DNA of 6,940 nucleotides from the NCBI GenBank assembly GCA_016203825.1, contig JACQMA010000097.1, forward strand, positions 1-6,940. The letters run 5' to 3'. Shown piece after piece: positions 1 through 4,957 of the stretch. The notes beneath the pieces were generated by a model. The model was not told where the DNA came from, did not search any database, and was given only the letters and a program-made list of their open reading frames with translations. Origin of the DNA: Deltaproteobacteria bacterium. GTDB lineage: Bacteria; UBA10199; 2-02-FULL-44-16. The position numbers were made by a program, and so were the translations under genes. Each line of letters begins with the position of its first letter. Within the stretch, counting starts at the first letter, position 1.

Positions 1-647
1 GTCTTGATCCCCGAAAAGCTGAAATCGAGTGAATCTTCGTCGTCAAATTTGGGAAAGGTGAATCGAAATGCCTTTGGATTACCTTGGGCAGAGGCGCGAT
101 CAATGGCAGGCCCACCCGGAAATCCGAGTCCTAAAAGTTTCCCCACTTTATCGAATGCCTCTCCTGCCGCATCATCGCGCGTTGCCCCGAGGAGTCGATA
201 GTGACCGAACGACTGGACATCGTAGAGACTCGTGTGCCCCCCTGAGACGATAAGGGCAACGTGAGGGTAGGGAACACCATCGTGTTCCAAGTGAGCGGCA
301 TTCACATGTCCTTCCAAATGATTCACTCCGATGAAGGGGAGCCCACGTGCGATGGCCATGCCCTTCGCCATCGAGATGCCGACGAGAAGCGAGCCCACGA
401 GTCCCGGGCATGAGGTGACGGCGATGCCATCGATGTTGTCGATTGTACACGCCGCCTCCTTCAAGGCTCCTTGAACGATCGGGACGATATTTTCCAAGTG
501 CCGGCGTGAGGCAAGTTCGGGGACAACGCCGCCATAGGGAAGGTGGACGTCATCCTGGGATGCAACAAGATTGGAGAGGATACGGCCATCGCGAACAACC
601 GCAGCCGAGGTTTCGTCACACGATGTTTCAATGCCTAAGACATTCAT
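1..647 (-). CDS. tsaD: tRNA N6-threonylcarbamoyladenosine transferase TsaD (partial, C-terminus beyond left edge)
   Basis: TsaD (Gcp/Kae1/YgjD family) transfers the threonylcarbamoyl group from threonylcarbamoyl-AMP to A37 of tRNAs that read ANN codons, in the cytoplasm with TsaB and TsaE. The first 215 codons are present. They show the ASKHA-fold start [14 protein letters not shown], the SxxxxHxxxGGVVPExASRxH stretch (about 30-50), the metal-binding HLEGH at 110-114, SGGHTSL at 135-141, and the [17 protein letters not shown] and GGPAIDR signatures at 158-184. The frame is still open at base 1; family members are about 330-350 residues, so roughly a third is missing. The ATG at 645-647 lies 16 bases after the cpoB stop and gives the family N-terminus exactly. 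No strong Shine-Dalgarno is visible, so it is probably read from the cpoB transcript. Identity is secure from motifs. Confidence 0.96.
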   Translation of the reverse strand, partial: MNVLGIETSCDETSAAVVRDGRILSNLVASQDDVHLPYGGVVPELASRRHLENIVPIVQGALKEAACTIDNIDGIAVTSCPGLVGSLLVGISMAKGMAIARGLPFIGVNHLEGHVNAAHLEHDGVPYPHVALIVSGGHTSLYDVQSFGHYRLLGATRDDAAGEAFDKVGKLLGLGFPGGPAIDRASAQGNPKAFRFTFPKFDDEDSLDFSFSGIK

Positions 648-663
648 AGTCCATAATGTCCGA

Positions 664-1569
664 TTAGAAATCGAGCGGTTTTTTCTGTTCCTCTTCTGCC
701 GGTACGGGAAGGGTATTCACATCGGGTTGTGAGTTCGGGGGAGGTGCCTGTTCTTCCTTTTGCCGCTCTTCAAGAAGCGTTGCTTCTGGGTAGGACGTCA
801 TGTTTTCGATCTTTTCTCCTTGGGTTGCCTGGGCACGCCGATCTGCCAACTTTTTGATTTCTTCAAGGGCCTGATTCGCCTCGGCCGTCTTGGGAAAAAG
901 TTCATGGACCTTTTGGAAAAACACCTCGGCTTCGTCCAGCATCCCCAGTTCGACAAAACACGTTCCTTGTCCCAAGAGGGCCTGACGCGTTTTTTCGTGT
1001 TTGGGATATTTGTCGATGACTTTCTGATATTCTTTGATCGCACGTTGCCAGTCACGGAGTGAGCCATATGATTCAGCAATCCAATATTGAGCAAGCGGAG
1101 CCAATGAACTCTTGGGATATTTTTTGAGGAAGGCATTGAACTGGGCAATGGCCTCCAAATAATTCGCACTCTGGATTTTACTGAGACCAGCTTGATAGGC
1201 GTCGCCCTCTGCAGCAACTGTCGGATTGACCTTCCGCAAGGCATCACTCATCTGGACCGAAAGAAGTGAAAGTCGTTCTTCGAGGGCTTCAAGTCGGAGA
1301 TCGAGGTCGTGATAAAGTTTTTGTGTTTCCTGGCGCTGGGTTTCAATCAAATGCTGGTTCGTTTGGATGGCCCCTTGGAATTCGGTCGATTCACGACTGA
1401 GCGCCTCGGCACGTGCAACGGCTGAAGCAACATCTTGGTTATTCGTCAGGTATGTTTGTTCGATTTGCTGAATTTTCTTTTCGAGCTCATCAAGACGCTG
1501 GCTCGTCGTATCGGCCATTGCTGCCGATGTCACCAGCAGGAGACATCCCAACCACCAGAGTTGCTTCAT
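664..1569 (-). CDS. cpoB: Periplasmic Tol-Pal-associated protein CpoB/YbgF (coiled coil plus TPR)
   Basis: 301 residues. CpoB/YbgF proteins are periplasmic partners of the Tol-Pal system and, in E. coli, coordinate peptidoglycan synthesis with outer-membrane constriction at division. The sequence has a Sec signal peptide with a likely cut after AMA (residue 19). A heptad-rich coiled coil follows (about 23-115, starting [14 protein letters not shown]), then three TPR-like repeats (about 120-240) with the family pattern YxxAxxxxxxxxYxxAIxxFxxFLxxYPxS. The extra tail (about 241-301) is rich in Glu, Gln and Pro and probably disordered; it makes the protein longer than E. coli CpoB (263). The ATG at 1567-1569 has GAGGAC about 5 bases upstream. 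It lies 67 bases after pal, beyond a hairpin, and 16 bases before tsaD. Assignment rests on architecture and the adjacent pal gene. Confidence 0.9.
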   Translation of the reverse strand: MKQLWWLGCLLLVTSAAMADTTSQRLDELEKKIQQIEQTYLTNNQDVASAVARAEALSRESTEFQGAIQTNQHLIETQRQETQKLYHDLDLRLEALEERLSLLSVQMSDALRKVNPTVAAEGDAYQAGLSKIQSANYLEAIAQFNAFLKKYPKSSLAPLAQYWIAESYGSLRDWQRAIKEYQKVIDKYPKHEKTRQALLGQGTCFVELGMLDEAEVFFQKVHELFPKTAEANQALEEIKKLADRRAQATQGEKIENMTSYPEATLLEERQKEEQAPPPNSQPDVNTLPVPAEEEQKKPLDF

Positions 1570-1575
1570 GATGTC
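1570..1575 (-). promoter_or_regulatory. Ribosome binding site region of cpoB
   Basis: On the minus strand GAGGAC lies just upstream of the cpoB ATG. It follows immediately after the T-rich flank of the terminator-like hairpin at 1583-1616, so initiation on cpoB and formation of that hairpin are close enough to affect each other. The exact edges are approximate. Confidence 0.5.
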
Positions 1576-1576
1576 C

Positions 1577-1616
1577 TCAAAACAAAACCCCCGCCGTAAA
1601 CAGGACAGGGGTTTTG
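1577..1616 (-). terminator. Intrinsic terminator or attenuator between pal and cpoB
   Basis: Read on the minus strand, CAAAACCCC (1608-1616) pairs with GGGGTTTTG (1583-1591) as a 9-base-pair stem with a 16-base loop that could form a small inner CC/GG pair. It is followed by a short T-rich run (TTTTG). It starts about 20 bases after the pal stop. The stem is A-rich on its 5' side and T-rich on its 3' side, as in intrinsic terminators. The T-tract is short and interrupted by G, so it may be leaky and allow cpoB-tsaD read-through. The pairing is directly visible; termination is inferred. Confidence 0.6.
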
Positions 1617-1636
1617 GGTTTCAACTTCGTAACGTG

Positions 1637-2062
1637 TTACTGTGCAATAAATTCAGCCCGTCGATTTTGCCACCAGCAGCTCTCATCGCTACATGTGGCG
1701 ACTGGTTTTTCTTCTCCGAAGCTCACGGTCGAGAGACGATCTGCAGCAACCCCCAGTTTGACGAGATAATTTTTCGCCGAGTTCGCACGACGATCACCTA
1801 AAGCGATGTTATATTCGTTCGAACCCCGTTCATCGCAATGGCCTTCGACCGCAATCTTTTTCTTGGAATGAGATTGCGCCCACGCGGCATTGTTCTGGAG
1901 CACGGACTCGAATTCAGCCTTGATGTCGGACTTGTCAAAATCGAAATGAATGCGTTGTAAACCACTGGAAGACTTTGATGTCTTCTTCTGTTGGGCGCAT
2001 CCGGTGACCAACAGCGCACATCCTGCAACGACAACCACTCCCCACAGCATTCCTTTTTTCAT
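1637..2062 (-). CDS. pal: Peptidoglycan-associated outer-membrane lipoprotein Pal
   Basis: 141 residues. Pal is anchored in the outer membrane by its lipidated Cys and binds diaminopimelate of peptidoglycan through its OmpA-like domain, in the Tol-Pal system that keeps the envelope constricted at division. A lipoprotein signal is visible: positively charged MKKG, a hydrophobic core, and lipobox V19-T20-G21-C22. The OmpA-C-like domain spans about 37-141, with HFDFDKSDI (39-47), the peptidoglycan-binding stretch GHCDERGSNEYNIALGDRRA (74-93) and the closing NRRAEF (133-138). The linker between the lipid Cys and the domain is only about 15 residues, so the protein is shorter than E. coli Pal (173). 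C124 and C129 near the C-terminus could form a disulphide. It is the first gene after its own promoter (2139-2167), with a GGGGAGGGG-type Shine-Dalgarno 6 bases before ATG 2060-2062. Confidence 0.96.
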   Translation of the reverse strand: MKKGMLWGVVVVAGCALLVTGCAQQKKTSKSSSGLQRIHFDFDKSDIKAEFESVLQNNAAWAQSHSKKKIAVEGHCDERGSNEYNIALGDRRANSAKNYLVKLGVAADRLSTVSFGEEKPVATCSDESCWWQNRRAEFIAQ

Positions 2063-2068
2063 TGGTAT

Positions 2069-2091
2069 CCCCTCCCCACGGCGCCCCTCCC
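2069..2091 (-). promoter_or_regulatory. Four-run G-tract (G-quadruplex-type motif) over the pal ribosome binding site
   Basis: On the strand carried by the pal mRNA, two copies of GGGAGGGG are separated by CGCCGTG. The four runs of at least three G have loops of about 1, 6 and 1 bases, which fits the standard quadruplex pattern. The start-proximal copy is the Shine-Dalgarno of pal, 6 bases from its ATG. Either the doubled sequence is just two ribosome-loading sites, or folding hides the site. The pattern is seen; the regulatory role is inference. Confidence 0.5.
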
Positions 2092-2138
2092 GTTACTGCC
2101 AACGAGATCGGCAAGTGGTGAAAATTGTTGTGGAAAGC

Positions 2139-2167
2139 ACGCTACGGGGAGCGGCCAAAAAAGTCAA
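2139..2167 (-). promoter_or_regulatory. Sigma70-type promoter of pal
   Basis: On the minus strand a -35 box TTGACT (2162-2167) and a -10 box TAGCGT (2139-2144) are separated by exactly 17 bases. The expected start is near 2132, giving a leader of about 70 bases that contains the G-rich motif before pal. The -35 box is near consensus; the -10 keeps the first two and last bases of TATAAT. It points away from the promoter at 2193-2221. Confidence 0.65.
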
Positions 2168-2192
2168 GGGGATTGTCTTTTTGAAGCTTCTC

Positions 2193-2221
2193 TTGGCTTC
2201 GCGGTTGACCTTCGTTATGAT
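2193..2221 (+). promoter_or_regulatory. Sigma70-type promoter of the receiver-PilZ pair
   Basis: TTGGCT (2193-2198) and TATGAT (2216-2221) are separated by 17 bases. The -10 box matches TATAAT at five of six positions. Transcription would begin near 2228, only about 5 bases before the ATG at 2233, so the message would be nearly leaderless. This fits the absence of a Shine-Dalgarno there. Confidence 0.5.
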
Positions 2222-2232
2222 GACACCACTTT

Positions 2233-2622
2233 ATGCGCTCTTCCCGGGTTATCGTTATTGATCGTTCGGCCCTTGCCGTGAACATGTTCCGACTTCTCCT
2301 TGCGCCTTTGGGAGTCAAGCTTGTAGCGGCCAAGCGCTGTGATGAGGCTCGACCGTTCCTCCAACGCGAAACGTATGCCCTGATGATTGTGAATTCCAAT
2401 ACCTCCGGGAAGCGCTTCAATGAATACCTCACGTGGTGGTGTGATGATCCTGTTGTTGCCCCCTTGCCGAAGATTTTTCTCTGTCAGGAAGGGAAGGGTG
2501 AGGTGTCATGGCGCGAGGTGCTGGCGGGCGTGCCGCAGGCCCGGGTGATGATACGGCCGTTTGATCCCCAGGAGTTTGTCAATCTCCTCCAGCCGATCCT
2601 GGGCAAAGAGAGGAAGTCATGA
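2233..2622 (+). CDS. Degenerate receiver (pseudo-receiver) domain protein
   Basis: 129 residues, essentially one CheY-like receiver fold. The pattern of alternating hydrophobic strands and helices fits: beta1 RVIVID (5-10), beta3 YALMIVN (48-54), beta4 KIFLC (80-84), and beta5 followed by RPF (108-110) where receivers have KPF. The residues needed for phosphotransfer look replaced: the acidic pair is D10-R11, the phospho-acceptor Asp aligns with N54, the Thr/Ser position with C84, and the conserved Lys with R108. It is therefore unlikely to be phosphorylated normally and may act by protein binding. An in-frame TGA at 2221-2223 limits the start to ATG 2233. It overlaps the PilZ gene by 4 bases, so the two are co-translated and may form a complex. 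The receiver call is from fold pattern only; remote similarity would need a profile search. Confidence 0.7.
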   Translation: MRSSRVIVIDRSALAVNMFRLLLAPLGVKLVAAKRCDEARPFLQRETYALMIVNSNTSGKRFNEYLTWWCDDPVVAPLPKIFLCQEGKGEVSWREVLAGVPQARVMIRPFDPQEFVNLLQPILGKERKS

Positions 2623-2936
2623 CTGAGAGCCGTGAGCGCCGTCTCTATCCCCGCCGTATGTGCCGGACACGCGTCGTGTTTGAGGACGAATTTGGCGAGG
2701 GATTATTCTACGTCTATTCCAAAGATGTCAGCGAGGGTGGACTTTCCCTCGAAAGCTCAATTCCCGTTCGGCTTGGTTCGTTGCTTTTTCTCTCATGGGA
2801 ACTCCCCGGAGAGCGAAGGATCCTGCGGGCAACGGGAAAGGTTGTACGATCTGTCGGTGGTGGGGTTGGTATTCAGTTTGTCGAACTTCCAGAAACGATG
2901 ATGAAACCGCTGCATCATTTCTTGGGGTCGTCGTAG
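2619..2936 (+). CDS. Single-domain PilZ protein (c-di-GMP receptor)
   Basis: 105 residues, nearly all PilZ domain. PilZ domains bind cyclic di-GMP and alter motility, exopolysaccharide or adhesion functions through partner proteins. The binding motifs are intact: the Arg-rich start RRLYPRR (7-13), matching RxxxR, and D36-V-S38-E-G40-G41, matching D/NxSxxG. The strands of the PilZ barrel run on to about residue 95, for example GVGIQFVELP. Its ATG overlaps the stop of the pseudo-receiver gene as ATGA, and the upstream GAGAGGAAG of that gene supplies a Shine-Dalgarno. The partner is probably the pseudo-receiver; this is inferred from coupling. Its 3' end overlaps the opposing gene by 22 bases. 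Confidence 0.9.
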   Translation: MTESRERRLYPRRMCRTRVVFEDEFGEGLFYVYSKDVSEGGLSLESSIPVRLGSLLFLSWELPGERRILRATGKVVRSVGGGVGIQFVELPETMMKPLHHFLGSS

Positions 2937-3568
2937 TCAGCTGCTAACGTTCCATTCCACTCTTGCCATGGCCACCGGTCCCCTTTGACCGCCCTCCAGT
3001 ACGGCTTGCTTCCCGTTCGCCAGGGATCGACGACAATTCCTGTTTCAAAGGACTGACCTCTTCGAAAGAGGGCGATGGCGTTTGATTCCCGCGATGTCCC
3101 TGCATTCCCTTCGACCCACGCAAACGAAAAAAAAGACCACGGTTGTGTGGCAAGGACCTGACGCAGATCGTGGGCGTAGTGATAACAATATCCTTTTTTT
3201 CGGAGGCCCAGCTTGATGGCCATGTTGTGGAGTCGCGGGGACACGAAGACCCGATATTCCTGAGAGAGCTGATAGAGCGTTGAGATGATCGTCTTTGCCA
3301 GGCGATCAGCTTCAGCGTCGATGTTTTCATCACGTGCCGTCGGTGGAAGCGAGAGGAGTGTCTGCTTGAGGTCGACGACCGATTTCCAGAAAACAGAGGA
3401 CGGCTTCGTGGTCCGAACGCGCTGGTCTCGAAGATGACGAAGTGTGTCCTCTGCAGGCACGCTCCATTCATCGGGGGCGATGGTGATGGGTGGTACATGG
3501 GCGGCCTGGAGAGAAAAGGGGAAAGCGATGAGGAAGAGCACAACAACAATCAGTCTGCGAACGCTCAT
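2915..3568 (-). CDS. Secreted protein of unknown function, cysteine-peptidase/transglutaminase-like appearance
   Basis: 217 residues. A clear signal peptide (RR then a hydrophobic run 6-20, likely cut near LQAAH at 20-24) sends it to the periplasm. The conserved-looking core is KKGYCYHYAHDL (124-135), then WSFFSFAWVEGNAG (144-157), RESNAIAL (160-167) and GIVVDPWR (177-184). A Cys (C128) at the start of a helix, followed by a strand region and a late Asp (D181), is reminiscent of papain-like or transglutaminase-like folds. I see no His in the middle strand (160-167 has Ser and Asn there), so activity is doubtful. The gene is last in a five-gene operon, its ATG overlapping the PhaR stop as ATGA with no Shine-Dalgarno. 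Its 3' end overlaps the PilZ gene tail to tail. Function not known. Confidence 0.8.
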   Translation of the reverse strand: MSVRRLIVVVLFLIAFPFSLQAAHVPPITIAPDEWSVPAEDTLRHLRDQRVRTTKPSSVFWKSVVDLKQTLLSLPPTARDENIDAEADRLAKTIISTLYQLSQEYRVFVSPRLHNMAIKLGLRKKGYCYHYAHDLRQVLATQPWSFFSFAWVEGNAGTSRESNAIALFRRGQSFETGIVVDPWRTGSKPYWRAVKGDRWPWQEWNGTLAADYDDPKK

Positions 3569-4032
3569 CGTTTTGGAGGAGGCGATCCCCGACGGCGAAG
3601 ATCGGCTTCAAGCGTCTCAAGTTTTTCGCGCAGGTGTTTGAGTTCCGACTGCAAGGTGGGAATGCTTTGGACATTTTCCACCGCGGGACGAATCTTTTCA
3701 TCCACAAACTCGCGCACGTGACCAATCTCACGGACGCCACTTTCGATAGTTTTGGCCAGGAGTTCGCGCAATGCCCCGCCGCGCGTGCGGATCATGTCGG
3801 TCAGGATTTGCAACGGAAGGACGTTGGTCTTTTTCCGCTGCTCTTCGAGAATGATCTGGGCAAAGGTGAGGGACGTAATATCTTCCTTGGAGGCGTTATC
3901 AATAATTTGCACTTCCTCGCCGAGCTTGATCATCTCCGCGATGTCTTCGAGCGTGACATAGCACGAATCCGTCGTGTCGTAGAGTTTTCGGTTTTGATAC
4001 CGCTTAATTACTTTTGGTGTGTGAGTGGTCAT
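3565..4032 (-). CDS. phaR: PhaR-family polyhydroxyalkanoate synthesis regulator
   Basis: 155 residues. PhaR proteins carry an N-terminal DNA-binding PHB_acc_N domain, bind PHA granules or PHA, and repress phasin and PHA-synthesis genes. The signature IKRYQNRKLYDTTDSCYVTL (9-28) and the rest of the domain to about residue 67 (DIAEMI, VQIIDN, FAQIILEEQRK) are complete. The second half is different: a helical region (70-115) and a coiled coil (about 118-148, SELKHLREKLETLEADL), without the longer PHB_acc repeats of the Cupriavidus protein. It overlaps the gene before and the gene after by 4 bases each. No phaC, phaA, phaB or phasin gene is in the window. Since the target here is unknown, the family is firm but a PHA role is inferred. 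Confidence 0.87.
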   Translation of the reverse strand: MTTHTPKVIKRYQNRKLYDTTDSCYVTLEDIAEMIKLGEEVQIIDNASKEDITSLTFAQIILEEQRKKTNVLPLQILTDMIRTRGGALRELLAKTIESGVREIGHVREFVDEKIRPAVENVQSIPTLQSELKHLREKLETLEADLRRRGSPPPKR

Positions 4033-4283
4033 AGACGTTTTCGTTTCTTGGTTTTTGTTTTTTTCTCCTCCCCATGGAGGATGAGGTCACTGCCCAACTC
4101 GGTGACGACATCGAGGGCGCGGCTAAAAAAGGTCATGAGTTTTTGATTCTGTGGTTCTTTACCACTTTTTTCCACGTAGTGTTTGCAGAATTCCAAGGCC
4201 CCCTCAGCAGCGATGAGCAATTCACGTCCCGCCCGAAGCACATGGAGTTTGGTTTCCGTCCATTCTTGTTTTTCGTTCTTCAT
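4029..4283 (-). CDS. Small lysine-tailed helical protein of unknown function
   Basis: 84 residues, not recognised. Residues 8-38 form a probable amphipathic helix (LHVLRAGRELLIAAEGALEF region). A second helix spans about 46-70, and the end (74-83) is a run of Lys, Arg and Thr, with eight of ten residues basic. No signal peptide or membrane helix is seen, so it is probably cytosolic. The basic tail could bind nucleic acid, an acidic surface or a membrane. It overlaps both the 41-residue gene upstream and phaR downstream as ATGA, so it is made in fixed proportion with PhaR. A phasin-like or PhaR-partner role is possible but is only position-based. Translational coupling and the ordinary composition of the first 70 residues support it as a real gene. 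Confidence 0.75.
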   Translation of the reverse strand: MKNEKQEWTETKLHVLRAGRELLIAAEGALEFCKHYVEKSGKEPQNQKLMTFFSRALDVVTELGSDLILHGEEKKTKTKKRKRL

Positions 4284-4405
4284 TTTTTAAACCACCGTTG
4301 AATCCGCGACCATTCGTTCATTCCCACCATGACGGCGACCGCCACGAGGACCACCAGGGCTTCAGGTGGGCCAAACGCGGCGACCAATTCCGACCATGAG
4401 GGCAT
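4280..4405 (-). CDS. 41-residue single-pass membrane protein
   Basis: The ATG at 4403-4405 opens 41 codons ending in TGA at 4280-4282. The product starts MPSWSELVAAFGPPEAL, has one hydrophobic helix (about 16-29, ALVVLVAVAVMVGM), and ends with a basic, aromatic tail (WSRIQRWFKK, 32-41). By the positive-inside rule the C-terminus faces the cytoplasm. It begins 2 bases after the stop of the four-helix membrane protein, with AAGGAA as Shine-Dalgarno 6-7 bases upstream. It ends in an ATGA overlap with the next gene. These junctions match the rest of the operon and argue strongly that it is translated despite its size. It probably works with the neighbouring membrane protein; function unknown. Confidence 0.72.
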   Translation of the reverse strand: MPSWSELVAAFGPPEALVVLVAVAVMVGMNEWSRIQRWFKK

Positions 4406-4407
4406 GA

Positions 4408-4902
4408 CTATTCCTTACCATGAGGACTTTTGGGATGTCCAGTTTTGATACTTCGACCGTGCTCAGTATTAAGAAAGTCGCCACTGCTGTAGAAATTGGG
4501 TGGTGTTGTGTCACCATCGTGAAGGTGAAAGCGGATGACAAAGAGCGTCGCGGTGGTGAAGAAGGCCAGAATGGGAACAGCCGCAAGAAGCGGAAAAATG
4601 TGCTGCGTCGCAGCAAAAAAAGTCAGGGAGATGGCCAAGGTATAACAGGAAGCAATGAGGGCGCGACGACAGTGGAGTTCGATCCCTGTGCCACGGTCTT
4701 CGGTGCGATACCAGTGCATGGAGGCACACATGCGTAAAAAAAAGTACACGAGAGAAAAAAGAAGAAGAAGAGCCGTTTGGAACGCCGTTGTTTTGTGGTA
4801 TGCCGCGCAAATCCACGACCAACCGAATCCAGCGAGGGTGGTCACTTCCGAAAGTGCAGCAAGCGGGCCGTAATGATTGAACCAATGGGTTGGGGCTTTC
4901 AC
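4408..4902 (-). CDS. Four-helix inner-membrane protein of unknown function
   Basis: 164 residues from a GTG start. Four hydrophobic segments are visible at about 14-35, 40-62, 80-98 and 103-125, followed by a polar, His-rich C-terminal tail (126-164). Short charged loops carry RTEDRGTG (66-73) and HCRR (77-80). Both ends are probably on the same side of the membrane. I do not recognise a family. It is first in the five-gene operon that includes phaR. GTG 4900-4902 is chosen because AGGGCG lies upstream and it gives a sensible N-terminus. The next in-frame Met is far inside (residue 58), and starting there would remove two helices. The upstream AT-rich TATTTT (4915-4920) could be the -10 element, but I see no convincing -35. 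It is divergent from the beta-CASP gene across 55 bases. Confidence 0.78.
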   Translation of the reverse strand: MKAPTHWFNHYGPLAALSEVTTLAGFGWSWICAAYHKTTAFQTALLLLFSLVYFFLRMCASMHWYRTEDRGTGIELHCRRALIASCYTLAISLTFFAATQHIFPLLAAVPILAFFTTATLFVIRFHLHDGDTTPPNFYSSGDFLNTEHGRSIKTGHPKSPHGKE

Positions 4903-4922
4903 GCCGTTCGCCCTAAAATATT

Positions 4923-4951
4923 TTGCGCTGTTCGTAAAGAGCAGCTACAAT
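4923..4951 (+). promoter_or_regulatory. Promoter of the beta-CASP gene, giving a leaderless message
   Basis: TACAAT (4946-4951) is a strong -10 box (five of six). TTGCGC (4923-4928) is a weak -35 box 17 bases upstream. The expected start, 7 bases after the -10 box, is the G of the GTG at 4958. No Shine-Dalgarno precedes that codon. Together this suggests a leaderless transcript. Confidence 0.5.
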
Positions 4952-4957
4952 GTTTGG

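Noticed and set aside
172..450. 92-codon minus-strand frame inside tsaD
   Set aside because: It is an alternative frame of tsaD, Arg- and His-rich with no domain; the tsaD frame carries all family motifs.
1543..1569. CpoB as a lipoprotein with Cys9 as lipidated residue
   Set aside because: The Cys lies too near the N-terminus and lacks a proper lipobox; a signal-peptidase I site after AMA at residue 19 fits better.
3434..3740. Overlapping plus- and minus-strand frames around the phaR/secreted-protein junction
   Set aside because: They are shadows of the real genes, with low-complexity Arg/Ser-rich products and no ribosome sites.
4915..4924. AAAATATTTT palindrome as an operator
   Set aside because: Ten bases of A/T symmetry between two divergent starts are likely part of the -10 region; too short and simple to claim a binding site.
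4877..4957. ATG 4877 as the start of the beta-CASP gene
   Set aside because: The 27 added residues do not resemble the family N-terminus, would overlap the divergent membrane-protein gene, and include the likely promoter at 4923-4951.
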